Shown here: positions 31,756-41,266 of the stretch, piece by piece | How positions within the stretch are numbered: position 1 is the first letter of the stretch | Layout: the number at the start of each line of letters is the position of its first letter | Assembly: GCA_029027985.1 (NCBI GenBank) | Contig: CP119076.1 | Span: 806,001 to 870,000, forward strand | Length of the DNA: 64,000 nt | Source of the DNA: Klebsiella aerogenes | GTDB taxonomy: Bacteria; Pseudomonadota; Gammaproteobacteria; Enterobacterales; Enterobacteriaceae | Reading direction: 5' to 3' | The notes under the pieces: model-generated | What the model saw: the letters and a program-made list of their open reading frames with translations, nothing else | What the model was told of the DNA's origin: nothing | The model's database searches: none | Program-made: the position numbers and the translations under genes

Positions 31756-33489
31756 GTGAAACAACAGATACAACTACGCCGCCGCGAGGCGGTTGACGGC
31801 GTCGATTTACCCGCCGACCTGCCGCCGCTGCTGCAGCGGTTATACGCCAGCCGCGGCGTGCGTAGCGCGCAGGAGCTCGAACGCGGCGTCAAAGGCATGC
31901 TGCCGTGGACACAGCTGACCGGCGTCGAAAATGCGGTCGAAATGCTGCATGACGCGTTTCAGAAGACATTGCATATTGTCGTCGTCGGCGACTTTGATGC
32001 CGACGGCGCCACCAGTACCGCGCTCAGTGTTCTGGCGCTGCGCGCGCTGGGTTATGGCAATGTCTCCTATCTGGTGCCGAACCGCTTTGAAGACGGTTAC
32101 GGCTTAAGCCCGGAAGTGGTCGAACAGGCGCACGCGCGCGGCGCGCAGATGATCATGACCGTCGATAACGGCATCTCTTCACATACCGGCGTCGACCACG
32201 CCCATGCGCTGGGGATCCCGGTGCTGGTGACCGATCACCATCTGCCGGGCGATACGCTGCCGGCGGCGGAAGCGATCGTTAACCCCAACCTGCGCGATTG
32301 CGATTTCCCGTCGAAATCGCTGGCTGGCGTCGGTGTGGCGTTTTACCTGATGCTGGCGTTGCGGACTTTCCTGCGGGATAACGGCTGGTTCGAGGCCCGC
32401 GGCATCGCTGCGCCAAACCTCGCTGAATTGCTGGACCTGGTCGCGCTCGGCACCGTCGCGGACGTCGTACCGCTGGATGCCAACAACCGTATTCTGACCT
32501 GGCAGGGGTTAAGCCGCATTCGTGCTGGCAAATGTCGGCCGGGCATCAAAGCGCTGCTGGAGATTTCCAACCGCGATCCGCAAAAGCTGGCGGCAAGCGA
32601 CCTGGGTTTTGCGCTCGGCCCACGGCTTAACGCGGCGGGACGGCTGGACGATATGTCCGTCGGCGTTGCGTTGTTATTGTGCGATAACGTCGGCGAAGCG
32701 CGGGTACTGGCCAATGAACTTGATGCGCTAAACCAGACGCGCAAAGAGATCGAGCAGGGGATGCAGGCCGAAGCGTTGACGCTGTGCCAGCAGTTGGAGC
32801 GCAGTACCGAAACCTTGCCGGGCGGGTTGGCGATGTATCATCCGCAGTGGCATCAGGGCGTCGTCGGCATTCTGGCTTCGCGCATTAAAGAGCGCTTCCA
32901 CCGCCCGGTTATCGCTTTTGCGCCAACCGGAGACGGCACGCTAAAAGGCTCCGGCCGCTCTATTCAGGGGCTGCACATGCGCGATGCGCTGGAGCGCCTT
33001 GATACGCTTTACCCTGGGCTGATCCTGAAATTCGGCGGTCACGCGATGGCCGCGGGATTATCGCTGGAAGAGGCGCGCTTTGACGAATTCCAGCAGCGTT
33101 TCGGCGAGTTGGTCACCGAGTGGCTGGATCCTGCATTGCTGCAGGGAGAAGTGGTCTCCGACGGCCCGCTGGCAGCAGGGGAGATGAGCATGGAGGTGGC
33201 GCAGATGCTGCGCGACGCCGGGCCATGGGGGCAGATGTTCCCGGAACCGCTGTTTGACGGCCGCTTCCGCTTGCTGCAACAGCGGCTGGTGGGCGAGCGT
33301 CACCTGAAGGTGATGGTCGAACCGGTCGACGGCGGTCCGCTGCTGGACGGTATCGCCTTCAACGTCGATACTTCCATTTGGCCTGACAACGGCGTACGCG
33401 AAGTGCAGTTGGCCTATAGGCTCGACATCAATGAGTTCCGCGGCAACCGCAGCCTGCAGCTGATCATCGATCACCTCTGGCCAAATTGA
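31756..33489 (+). CDS. recJ: Single-strand 5'-3' exonuclease RecJ
   Basis: This 577-residue DHH-family nuclease is used in RecF-pathway and mismatch repair. Metal-binding motifs are in order VGDFDADGATSTA, MTVDNGISS, VTDHHLPGD and the DHHA1 region with FGGHAMAAGL. The start is GTG at 31756, five bases after the dsbC stop. Length equals E. coli RecJ. Confidence 0.96.
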   Translation: MKQQIQLRRREAVDGVDLPADLPPLLQRLYASRGVRSAQELERGVKGMLPWTQLTGVENAVEMLHDAFQKTLHIVVVGDFDADGATSTALSVLALRALGYGNVSYLVPNRFEDGYGLSPEVVEQAHARGAQMIMTVDNGISSHTGVDHAHALGIPVLVTDHHLPGDTLPAAEAIVNPNLRDCDFPSKSLAGVGVAFYLMLALRTFLRDNGWFEARGIAAPNLAELLDLVALGTVADVVPLDANNRILTWQGLSRIRAGKCRPGIKALLEISNRDPQKLAASDLGFALGPRLNAAGRLDDMSVGVALLLCDNVGEARVLANELDALNQTRKEIEQGMQAEALTLCQQLERSTETLPGGLAMYHPQWHQGVVGILASRIKERFHRPVIAFAPTGDGTLKGSGRSIQGLHMRDALERLDTLYPGLILKFGGHAMAAGLSLEEARFDEFQQRFGELVTEWLDPALLQGEVVSDGPLAAGEMSMEVAQMLRDAGPWGQMFPEPLFDGRFRLLQQRLVGERHLKVMVEPVDGGPLLDGIAFNVDTSIWPDNGVREVQLAYRLDINEFRGNRSLQLIIDHLWPN

Positions 33490-33574
33490 CAACAGTGTAT
33501 TAATAAGGGCGCGAATCCGGTAGAATTCCGCTCTTATCACCGCATTTTGACAAATCCATTAAAAGAAACCGACC

Positions 33575-34673
33575 ATGTTTGAAATAAATCCGGTAAAAAA
33601 CCGCATTCAGGACCTCACGGAGCGCTCCGACGTTCTTAGGGGGTATCTTTGACTACGATGCTAAGAAAGAGCGTCTCGAAGAAGTAAATGCCGAGCTGGA
33701 ACAGCCGGACGTCTGGAACGAGCCGGAGCGCGCACAGGCGCTGGGTAAAGAACGTTCTTCTCTGGAAGCTATCGTAGAGACGCTGGATCAGATGTCCCAG
33801 GGACTGGAAGACGTTGCCGGTCTGCTGGATCTGGCGGTGGAAGCCGAAGACGAAGAGACCTTCAACGAAGCCGTCGCCGAGCTGGACGGGCTGGAAGATA
33901 AACTGGCGCAGCTTGAGTTCCGCCGCATGTTCTCCGGCGAATACGATAGCGCCGACTGCTACCTCGATATTCAGGCCGGTTCCGGCGGCACCGAAGCCCA
34001 GGACTGGGCCAGCATGCTGACACGCATGTACCTGCGTTGGGCGGAAGCGCGCGGCTTTAAGACCGAAATCATCGAAGAATCCGAAGGTGAAGTCGCGGGG
34101 ATTAAATCCGTGACCATCAAAATTATTGGCGATTACGCCTACGGCTGGTTGCGTACTGAAACCGGCGTTCATCGCCTGGTACGTAAGAGCCCATTCGATT
34201 CCGGCGGCCGTCGCCATACTTCCTTTAGCTCTGCGTTTGTTTACCCGGAAGTTGATGACGATATCGATATCGAAATTAACCCGGCCGACCTGCGTATCGA
34301 CGTTTACCGCGCATCCGGCGCGGGCGGACAGCACGTTAACCGTACTGAATCCGCGGTGCGTATTACCCACATCCCGACCGGATTGGTCACGCAGTGCCAG
34401 AACGACCGTTCACAGCATAAAAACAAAGACCAGGCCATGAAGCAGATGAAAGCGAAGCTTTATGAGCTGGAAATGCAGAAGAAGAATGCCGAGAAGCAGG
34501 TGATGGAAGACAACAAGTCTGACATCGGCTGGGGCAGCCAGATCCGTTCTTACGTACTGGATGACTCGCGTATTAAAGATCTGCGCACCGGGGTGGAAAC
34601 CCGCAATACTCAGGCGGTGCTCGATGGCAGCCTGGACCAATTTATCGAAGCAAGTTTGAAAGCAGGGTTATGA
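33575..34673 (+). CDS. prfB: Peptide chain release factor 2, with programmed +1 frameshift
   Basis: This 365-residue factor recognises UGA and UAA. The frame starts at ATG 33575, runs 25 codons to CTT (33647-33649) and meets an in-frame TGA (33650-33652). The site AGGGGGTATCTTTGAC includes the internal Shine-Dalgarno AGGGGG (33638-33643), so ribosomes shift +1 and continue in frame from GAC at 33651 to 34673. This is the classic autoregulation by RF2 level. The SPF anticodon tripeptide (KSPFDSGG) and the catalytic GGQ (residues 250-252) are present. Residue 246 is Ala, not the Thr special to E. coli K-12. Confidence 0.97.
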
Positions 34674-34682
34674 GGAACCAAC

Positions 34683-36200
34683 ATGTCTGAACAACAAGCA
34701 CAGGGCGCTGACGCGGCAATTGACCTTAATAATGAACTGAAAACCCGTCGTGAGAAGCTGGCTGCGCTGCGTGAGCAGGGCGTCGCATTCCCGAACGATT
34801 TCCGTCGTGACCATACCTCTGACCAACTGCACGCTGACTTCGATGCGAAAGAAAACGAAGAGCTGGAAGCGCTGAACGTTGAAGTCGCCGTTGCTGGCCG
34901 CATGATGACCCGTCGTATCATGGGTAAAGCCTCCTTCGTGACGCTGCAGGACGTTGGCGGCCGCATTCAGCTGTACGTCGCGCGCGACGATCTGGCGGAA
35001 GGCGTCTACAACGAGCAGTTCAAAAAATGGGACCTCGGCGACATCATCGCCGCGCGCGGTAAGCTGTTCAAAACCAAAACCGGCGAGCTGTCTATCCACT
35101 GCAGCGAGCTGCGTCTGTTGACCAAAGCTCTGCGCCCGCTGCCGGACAAATTCCACGGCCTGCAGGATCAGGAAGCACGCTATCGTCAGCGTTACCTTGA
35201 CCTGATCTCCAACGACGAATCCCGCAACACCTTCAAAGTGCGTTCGCAGATTCTGGCGGGTATCCGTCAGTTCATGGTCGGTCGCGGCTTTATGGAAGTT
35301 GAAACCCCGATGATGCAGGTGATCCCGGGCGGCGCTTCCGCACGTCCGTTCATCACCCATCACAACGCGCTGGATCTGGACATGTACCTGCGTATCGCGC
35401 CGGAACTGTACCTCAAACGTCTGGTGGTTGGCGGCTTCGAACGCGTCTTCGAAATCAACCGTAACTTCCGTAATGAAGGGATTTCCGTCCGTCATAACCC
35501 AGAGTTCACCATGATGGAACTCTATATGGCGTATGCGGATTACAAAGATCTGATCGAGCTGACCGAATCCCTGTTCCGTACGCTGGCGCAGGATATTCTC
35601 GGCAACACCGCGGTCCCTTATGGCGACCAGACTTTCGACTTCGGCAAGCCGTTTGAAAAACTGACCATGCGCGAAGCTATCAAGAAATACCGTCCGGAAA
35701 CCGAGATGGCGGATCTGGATAACTTCGATTCCGCGAAAGCGATCGCTGAGTCTATCGGCATCAAAGTTGAGAAGAGCTGGGGTCTGGGCCGTATCGTGAC
35801 CGAGATCTTCGAAGAAGTGGCGGAAGCGCATCTGATTCAGCCGACCTTCATCACCGAATATCCGGCAGAAGTCTCTCCGCTGGCGCGCCGTAACGACGAG
35901 AACCCGGAAATCACCGACCGCTTTGAGTTCTTCATCGGCGGCCGCGAAATCGGTAACGGTTTCAGCGAGCTGAACGATGCTGAAGACCAGGCGCAGCGTT
36001 TCCAGGATCAGGTTGATGCGAAAGCTGCAGGCGACGACGAAGCGATGTTCTACGACGAAGACTACGTCACCGCGCTGGAACACGGCCTGCCGCCGACCGC
36101 CGGTCTGGGTATCGGTATCGACCGTATGGTGATGCTGTTCACCAACAGCCACACCATCCGCGACGTTATTCTGTTCCCGGCCATGCGTCCGCAGAAATAA
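34683..36200 (+). CDS. lysS: Lysyl-tRNA synthetase LysS
   Basis: This 505-residue class IIb synthetase has an N-terminal OB-fold anticodon domain (about residues 60-150) and a catalytic domain with motif 1 (FMEVETPMM), motif 2 ([18 protein letters not shown]) and motif 3 ([13 protein letters not shown]). It follows prfB by nine bases, as in E. coli, and length equals E. coli LysS. Confidence 0.97.
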   Translation: MSEQQAQGADAAIDLNNELKTRREKLAALREQGVAFPNDFRRDHTSDQLHADFDAKENEELEALNVEVAVAGRMMTRRIMGKASFVTLQDVGGRIQLYVARDDLAEGVYNEQFKKWDLGDIIAARGKLFKTKTGELSIHCSELRLLTKALRPLPDKFHGLQDQEARYRQRYLDLISNDESRNTFKVRSQILAGIRQFMVGRGFMEVETPMMQVIPGGASARPFITHHNALDLDMYLRIAPELYLKRLVVGGFERVFEINRNFRNEGISVRHNPEFTMMELYMAYADYKDLIELTESLFRTLAQDILGNTAVPYGDQTFDFGKPFEKLTMREAIKKYRPETEMADLDNFDSAKAIAESIGIKVEKSWGLGRIVTEIFEEVAEAHLIQPTFITEYPAEVSPLARRNDENPEITDRFEFFIGGREIGNGFSELNDAEDQAQRFQDQVDAKAAGDDEAMFYDEDYVTALEHGLPPTAGLGIGIDRMVMLFTNSHTIRDVILFPAMRPQK

Positions 36201-36217
36201 TCGTTTTCCGCGAACAA

Positions 36218-36246
36218 CAAAAAACCCGGCTTGCCGGGTTTTTTTA
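36218..36246 (+). terminator. Terminator of prfB-lysS
   Basis: The stem AAACCCGG / CCGGGTTT with a CTTG loop is followed by a T-run and preceded by an A-run. Confidence 0.92.
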
Positions 36247-36273
36247 TGTCTGACGTTAAGGCCCATCTCTGGC

Positions 36274-36321
36274 GTAGCCGGGGGATCCCGGATGGCGTCG
36301 CTTTGCGCCTTATTCGGGCTA
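36274..36321. repeat. REP pair between lysS and idi
   Basis: Facing arms GTAGCCGGGGGATCCCGGAT and GCCTTATTCGGGCTAC form a BIME-type unit between two convergent genes. Confidence 0.75.
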
Positions 36322-36390
36322 CCCAACGACACAAGCCGGGGAGTTCCTGATGAAGATTGCTGACGGTTATTTGATGTTCGTCGATCGCGA

Positions 36391-36945
36391 TTATGCGCAG
36401 TGATGCTCAACAAATTCTATCAGCGCCTGGCGTGCATCGCTATCTTCCGCTTCCATCACCATCCACGGGCTAAAGGCCCATGGCGTAGCAGCCAGCGCGC
36501 TCAGCATCGCTGGCAAATCAACCCAGTGATAATCCATCACTTCGTCATCGTTAGGCTGTAATTGACTGGCTACGCGAGCGGCATACACCGGGCAAACTTC
36601 GTTTTCGACGATGCCATTAGGCGCGACCGCCCGGTAGCGGAAAGCCGGGTGGATTGGCGTGATATCGGCAATCTCGACGCCCAGCTCGAAACGACAGCGG
36701 CGAGCTACGGCCTGCTCGAAGGTTTCCCCCTGCTGAGGGTGCCCGCAGACCGAGTTGGTCCATACCCCGGGCCAGGCTTTTTTGCCAAGCGACCGGCGCG
36801 TGACCAGAAATTGACCTTGCTGATTGAATAGCCAGCAGGAAAACGCGAGATGTAAAGGGGTATCGAGTGTGTGGGCGGCATACTTCTCCAGCATACCTGT
36901 GGGCTTATCTTGCTCATCCAGCAAAATGACATGTTCCCCGGCCAT
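36391..36945 (-). CDS. idi: Isopentenyl-diphosphate delta-isomerase, type I
   Basis: This 184-residue Nudix-fold enzyme interconverts IPP and DMAPP. The Nudix-related segment [17 protein letters not shown] holds the catalytic Cys region (about residue 67), and the Glu pair is in [11 protein letters not shown]. The ATG at 36945 ([12 protein letters not shown]) has an AGGAG ribosome-binding site. An in-frame extension of 11 codons upstream is rejected. A GC-rich hairpin lies upstream of this site. Confidence 0.93.
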   Translation of the reverse strand: MAGEHVILLDEQDKPTGMLEKYAAHTLDTPLHLAFSCWLFNQQGQFLVTRRSLGKKAWPGVWTNSVCGHPQQGETFEQAVARRCRFELGVEIADITPIHPAFRYRAVAPNGIVENEVCPVYAARVASQLQPNDDEVMDYHWVDLPAMLSALAATPWAFSPWMVMEAEDSDARQALIEFVEHHCA

Positions 36946-36969
36946 GACAACTCCTGAAATAAATAAATA

Positions 36970-36991
36970 ACCCGGCACAAACCCGCCGGGT
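36970..36991 (-). promoter_or_regulatory. Hairpin in the idi leader
   Basis: On the minus strand ACCCGGC-GGGTTTGT-GCCGGGT is followed by TATTTATTTATTT and then the idi ribosome-binding site. It looks like a terminator in the leader, about 25 nt before the start codon. It could attenuate idi or end an upstream transcript. Confidence 0.45.
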
Positions 36992-37221
36992 CATGTACTC
37001 AGGCCACTAGGGTAGCCCATAACAGGAAGAAAGGCATTACCAAAACAAGCCCTGGCGGCATGTTGGCGCGCGTTGATGCTGTAAATTGTAGTATCACCAA
37101 TAGCTTGTTGAGGGCAGGGCCGCTTGCAGAATAAGCGTATAACATTGGGGATTGTTCCTCGGGCTGGTATGATATTCGCCCATTATGACGAGATGAGAAA
37201 CCGTTGAGTGCAGGACGCCTG

Positions 37222-37935
37222 ATGAAAACACGCTTTTATATCGCGATGATGTTGCTTGGTAGTCTGGTATTAGCCGGCTGTTCCAGTACATCGGATTCTG
37301 GTTCCACCTATACCGTGAAGCGCGGCGATACGCTGTATGCGATTTCCCGCAGCACCGGCACCAGCGTACGCGATCTGGCGCGTCTGAATGGCATCTCTCC
37401 GCCGTATACTATCGAAGTCGGGCAGAAGCTAAAACTTAACGGCGGCACGAAGTCGAGTACCGCGGGCAAAAAATCGTCCAGTAGCCGAACTGCGGCCGTG
37501 ACGCCATCATCAGCGGTGCCGCAGTCGTCCTGGCCACCGGTAGGACAGCGCTGTTGGCGCTGGCCGGCCAGCGGTAAAGTTGTGCTGCCATACTCTACTC
37601 GCGATGGCGGGAATAAAGGTATTGATATTGCCGGCGCCCGCGGGCAGCCCGTTTATGCGGCTGGCGCCGGGAAGGTGGTCTATGTCGGCAACCAGTTACG
37701 CGGATACGGCAACCTGATTATGATTAAGCATAATGAGGATTATATCACCGCTTATGCGCATAACGATAAGATGATGGTCAACAACGGTCAGAGTGTGAAG
37801 ATTGGCCAGCAGATCGCCACGATGGGCAGTTCTGATGCTGATTCCGTGCGCTTGCACTTCCAGATTCGCTACCGGGCCACGGCCATTGACCCGCTGCGTT
37901 ATCTGCCGCCGCAGGGCAGTAAGCCTAAGTGCTAA
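37222..37935 (+). CDS. ygeR: LysM/LytM lipoprotein ActS (YgeR)
   Basis: This outer-membrane lipoprotein of 237 residues from ATG 37222 has a lipobox LVLAGC with Cys20. A LysM peptidoglycan-binding domain (about residues 30-73, YTVKRGDTLYAISRSTG) is followed by a Ser/Ala/Lys-rich linker and a LytM/M23 domain (about residues 115-230). The M23 metal ligands are degenerate (NKGIDI and HFQIR replace HxxxD and HxH), which fits the E. coli homologue ActS, an activator of amidases, chiefly AmiC. TTG at 37204 is an alternative start giving the E. coli MSAGRL end. Confidence 0.92.
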   Translation: MKTRFYIAMMLLGSLVLAGCSSTSDSGSTYTVKRGDTLYAISRSTGTSVRDLARLNGISPPYTIEVGQKLKLNGGTKSSTAGKKSSSSRTAAVTPSSAVPQSSWPPVGQRCWRWPASGKVVLPYSTRDGGNKGIDIAGARGQPVYAAGAGKVVYVGNQLRGYGNLIMIKHNEDYITAYAHNDKMMVNNGQSVKIGQQIATMGSSDADSVRLHFQIRYRATAIDPLRYLPPQGSKPKC

Positions 37936-37970
37936 CCGGTTATTTTATCGGCAGTTAGTCCAATCCGGGC

Positions 37971-37998
37971 TTGCCACAGGGTGCGTAAGGTCTATAAT
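37971..37998 (+). promoter_or_regulatory. Promoter of the tRNA-Gly gene
   Basis: TTGCCA (37971-37976), 16-bp spacer, TATAAT (37993-37998) lies 17 nt before the mature tRNA 5' end. A GC-rich stretch suited to stringent control is not obvious. Confidence 0.75.
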
Positions 37999-38015
37999 GC
38001 TTTTCGCACCTCTTT

Positions 38016-38089
38016 GCGGGCGTAGTTCAATGGTAGAACGAGAGCTTCCCAAGCTCTATACGAGGGTTCGATTCCCTTCGCCCGCTCCA
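38016..38089 (+). tRNA. glyU: tRNA-Gly (anticodon CCC)
   Basis: This 74-nt cloverleaf has the acceptor GCGGGCG / CGCCCGC, D-loop AGTTCAATGGTAGAA, anticodon arm AGAGCTTCCCAAGCTCT, T-loop GGTTCGATTCC and a genomic TCCA 3' end. It corresponds to E. coli glyU, found next to ygeR. The accessory island begins directly downstream. Confidence 0.97.
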
Positions 38090-38120
38090 AACTCAAGTCT
38101 CCTGAAGTCTACCAAACTCA

Positions 38121-38211
38121 ATTTTCCCTTGATAAATCAGCGGTTATAGCATTCTAGTCGTCTATTGACTCAATTGTACTCCCTCAGGGTCAAGCTTAAT
38201 GTGGGGGTATG
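38121..38211. repeat. Left copy of the island-flanking direct repeat (att-like)
   Basis: This 91-bp segment, starting ATTTTCCCTTGATAAATCAG and ending GGGGGTATG, is repeated at 56525-56616 with a single one-base difference (a missing A after TCTATTG). It lies 31 nt after the tRNA-Gly gene. Direct repeats of this size at both ends of an accessory block next to a tRNA gene are typical of integrated elements. Confidence 0.88.
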
Positions 38212-38576
38212 GATGGGGGTATAATTGTACCTGCATACTTCTTGAAGGAGTGAATGAAAATTTGTTATAGATCACTGTTTTTATCCTTAAACATGGAATT
38301 GTGAGAAATATCACATTAAATTCCTGCAATAAATTTCACAAATAATCATTTGAAAAATATACATATTCTATTTCTGTGGCAGGTCCATACATCATCTCTG
38401 AGAAAATTTTCATATGCATGAATTGTCATATCTTAAGGATGTGTTTTTATATTCTTAGCTGACTTAGATGTGGTGTTTTTTAATCTTACGTTAATTTTTG
38501 CTTTGTAAATAACTGGTTCAAAGATACCTCAGTGATGCGATTGTAATAATGGGAATAAGGGTTGTATGGAGGGGGT
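38212..38576 (+). promoter_or_regulatory. Control region of the island catabolic operon
   Basis: This AT-rich gene-less stretch lies between the left repeat and the first island gene. It holds a perfect CRP core at 38300-38315, possible -10 boxes downstream at 38358-38363 (TATACA) or 38364-38369 (TATTCT), and the palindrome GAAAATTTTC at 38402-38411. The start of the stretch (GATGGGGGTATAATTG) resembles the leader of a lost tyrosine integrase gene, but no integrase frame remains. Confidence 0.6.
38300..38315. promoter_or_regulatory. CRP site upstream of the island operon
   Basis: TGTGA-GAAATA-TCACA matches the CRP core perfectly and is flanked by AAT and TTA. It suggests catabolite control of the sugar-type operon that follows. 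Confidence 0.75.
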
Positions 38577-39602
38577 ATGAATCAATTAGGTGTGGCAATC
38601 ATTGGTTGTGGGGCAGTTTCTATACAACACATTGAAGCAATAAAAAGTATCGCAGATGTGAGGTTAATCGCTATTGCAGATGTGGATGTAATAAAAGGAA
38701 AGAATGATGCTGAGCATTATGGCTGCAAATTTTATCCAGATTATCAAGAGATGCTGGGAAATGATGGGATAGATATCATTCATATTTGTACCCCACACTA
38801 TCAACATAAAGAGATGATTATTTCTGCATTACAGGCAGGGAAAAGTGTATTTTGCGAAAAGCCTGTTGCACTTAATCGCGAAGAAGTTTCTGAAATCACG
38901 GTGGTACAAAAACAAACAAGTAAAACGGTAGGTGTATGCTACCAGAACCGATTTAATAAAACATCCCAGGCTCTGCTGGAGAGTGTTCACAACGGAGAGT
39001 TAGGTGAAATTAAAGGATTACGTGCTTTTTTAACGTGGCAGAGGGATCCTCAGTATTATACTCAAAGTGGCTGGCGTGGGAACAAAAAAACAGAAGGTGG
39101 TGGGCTGTTAATTAACCAGGCAATACATACCCTGGACTTGATGCAGTTGATTGGTGGCGGTGTTGAAAAAGTGAAAAGTAAAATAGACACTGCTTTTTTA
39201 TCTTCAGTTATTGATACTGAAGATAGTGCCATGATTGCTTTAAACATGAAAAATGGGGCACAGGGTTTATTTTATGGTAGTAATGGCTATACGCGCAATG
39301 CAACTGTATTTTTAGAGGTTCATGGCGATAAGGGGTTGGCAACTATTAATGATAATGATCTTGTTATTACCATTGATGGTAAAAGTAGAAAAATAAGTGA
39401 TGACTTTCAATCCAGTAATGGGGGGAAAGCTTACTGGGGGAAAAGTCATCATAAAGCGATTCAAAATTTTTACGATTATGTAAGGAATAATGAACATGGA
39501 ATTTTAATTTCTATTCAGGATGCTTATCACTCCTTAAATATTGTTGAGAGTGCTTATTTATCCGCTGAAAAAAATGATTGGATAACATTACCAGCGATGT
39601 GA
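38577..39602 (+). CDS. Gfo/Idh/MocA-family oxidoreductase (island no. 1)
   Basis: This 341-residue NAD(P)-dependent dehydrogenase has an N-terminal Rossmann domain with AIIGCGAVSIQH (residues 7-18) and the EKP motif (residues 94-96) in VFCEKPVALN. The C-terminal alpha/beta domain holds QAIHTLD with the catalytic-type His184 and Asp187. Family members oxidise or reduce hydroxyls on sugars, cyclitols and sugar acids; the substrate here is unknown. The ATG at 38577 has GGAGG five bases upstream. It is visibly richer in A and T than its neighbours, suggesting a separate origin. First gene of the operon. Confidence 0.88.
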   Translation: MNQLGVAIIGCGAVSIQHIEAIKSIADVRLIAIADVDVIKGKNDAEHYGCKFYPDYQEMLGNDGIDIIHICTPHYQHKEMIISALQAGKSVFCEKPVALNREEVSEITVVQKQTSKTVGVCYQNRFNKTSQALLESVHNGELGEIKGLRAFLTWQRDPQYYTQSGWRGNKKTEGGGLLINQAIHTLDLMQLIGGGVEKVKSKIDTAFLSSVIDTEDSAMIALNMKNGAQGLFYGSNGYTRNATVFLEVHGDKGLATINDNDLVITIDGKSRKISDDFQSSNGGKAYWGKSHHKAIQNFYDYVRNNEHGILISIQDAYHSLNIVESAYLSAEKNDWITLPAM

Positions 39603-39685
39603 ATTTAAGAACAAAGTTGGACTGGATTTGTTGAATAGTCTGGCCCGGGTACATGACCATTTTTTTAATCTCGGAGAAAGTCGTT

Positions 39686-41218
39686 ATGAAACCTACAGAA
39701 CGAAGAGTAGGCTATGGCACCGCCATAGGATATGGCGTGACTGATTTATTTGGTGGCGGCGCTTTTGCATTTATTGCTACCTGGTTACTTTATTTTTATA
39801 CCACCTTCTGTAATCTTTCCGTTGTTGAAGCTGGGTCAATATTTCTTATTGCCCGTTTTGCCGATGCACTGGCCAGCCCGATCATGGGATATATTACTGA
39901 TAAATTTGGTAGTACCCGTTTAGGTAAACACTTTGGTCGCCGTCGTTTCTTCCTGTTAATTGGTGCTCCACTGATGCTGCTGTATTCCCTGGTTTGGGTG
40001 CAGGATATGAACTATTGGTACTATTTAGGTACCTATTTAAGTATTGAACTGCTGTCCGCGATGGTGATGGTGCCATGGGAAACCCTGGCGGCTGAAATGA
40101 CTAACCGTTTTAGCGAACGTCTTCGTATGCAGGCTGTTCGTCTGTCTTTTTCCAAAGTGGGTAACGTACTATCCGCCTCTTTACCGGGCGTGATGATCTA
40201 TTTCTTTGGCAAAGACTCTGCGCTGACTTATACCTACACTGGTATTCTTTTCTCTGTCATCTTCCTGGTTGCCGTTTTGACCTCTTACCTGACCACCTGG
40301 GAAACACAGGATACCGACCCGGATTTCGCAAAGCACAATGTTGGTCCAGAAATGTCGCTGTTTAGCCATTTGTATCATATGGTTAAAGAACAGATTTCAA
40401 CCTTCTATGTGCGTGCATTCCGTTTGCATATCTTCATCTATATTTGCTCATTTACTGCAATGGACATCTTTAGATCGGTGTTTGTCTACTTTGTGGTGTA
40501 TGCCTTAATGCAGGATGCTTCTGCCGCTTCTGGTTACTTGACTATTACCACAGCGGTCGCTGTACCATCCACACTGATCTTTATGTTTGTGCTGGATAAA
40601 TTGAATGTCACCCAGGCGAATGGGTTACGTATCTCTTATATCTGCATCATGTTCACCTTATCATTGCTGGGCTTTAACTACCTGTTTGATTTACATCTCT
40701 CAACGTTGTTTATCTCTGCTGGATTTGTCCTGCTAGGTATTGGTTGGGCAGGCCTGAACTATATTCCATGGAACACTTATGCCTTTATTCCAGATATTGA
40801 TGAAATTGTGACTCAACGTCGTCGTGAAGGCGCATTTGCTGGTGCGATGGTTCTGATTAGAAAGAGTACGATTGCTGTCGCGGTCATGGCTGTTGGTCTC
40901 ATCCTTGAAAAAAGTGGCTTTACTAAGGGTACAGCCGTTCAGCCCGAACTTGCGTTACATGCGATTACTTTACTGATGGTTATTGGTTCCGGCGGCCTGT
41001 TGTTGCTGAGTTTCCTTGCCACCTTCAAATTCAAGTTAACCCGTGAAACTCATGGCATCCTGCTCAAAGAGGTGGCGCGTTTGAAACTGGGTGGTCGTAT
41101 TGAAGATTGCCCTGAAGAAGCACAGGGTGTTATCAAGGATTTGACAGGTTATAGCTATCTGGATGTTTGGGGAAATAATGAAGAAGTTAAGCGTAAATTG
41201 TCCAATGGTTATGTCTGA
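39686..41218 (+). CDS. MFS sugar:cation symporter (GPH type)
   Basis: This 510-residue inner-membrane transporter has about twelve helices. The layout resembles the glycoside-pentoside-hexuronide:cation symporters: an early ATWLLYFYTTF helix, DALASPIMGYITDKFG in loop 2-3 and a charged loop RLGKHFGRRRFFLLIG. The C-terminal tail is long and hydrophilic. A GGAGAAAG ribosome-binding site precedes ATG at 39686. It likely imports the substrate of the surrounding dehydrogenases. Confidence 0.85.
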   Translation: MKPTERRVGYGTAIGYGVTDLFGGGAFAFIATWLLYFYTTFCNLSVVEAGSIFLIARFADALASPIMGYITDKFGSTRLGKHFGRRRFFLLIGAPLMLLYSLVWVQDMNYWYYLGTYLSIELLSAMVMVPWETLAAEMTNRFSERLRMQAVRLSFSKVGNVLSASLPGVMIYFFGKDSALTYTYTGILFSVIFLVAVLTSYLTTWETQDTDPDFAKHNVGPEMSLFSHLYHMVKEQISTFYVRAFRLHIFIYICSFTAMDIFRSVFVYFVVYALMQDASAASGYLTITTAVAVPSTLIFMFVLDKLNVTQANGLRISYICIMFTLSLLGFNYLFDLHLSTLFISAGFVLLGIGWAGLNYIPWNTYAFIPDIDEIVTQRRREGAFAGAMVLIRKSTIAVAVMAVGLILEKSGFTKGTAVQPELALHAITLLMVIGSGGLLLLSFLATFKFKLTRETHGILLKEVARLKLGGRIEDCPEEAQGVIKDLTGYSYLDVWGNNEEVKRKLSNGYV

Positions 41219-41266
41219 TTAATATCAATAAACGGATGCTTCAGATACTATTCTGAGGTATTAGCT

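Noticed and set aside
36350..36403. Small frame [17 protein letters not shown] with a GGGGAG ribosome-binding site
   Set aside because: The apparent ribosome-binding site is part of a REP-type sequence (the same GGGGAGTTCC occurs near 62845), and the frame runs into the 3' end of idi. No homologue recognised.
34668..36413. Long open frame of 581 codons on the minus strand across lysS
   Set aside because: It lies antisense to a nearly invariant lysS, has no recognisable domain and is the usual shadow frame of GC-rich coding DNA.
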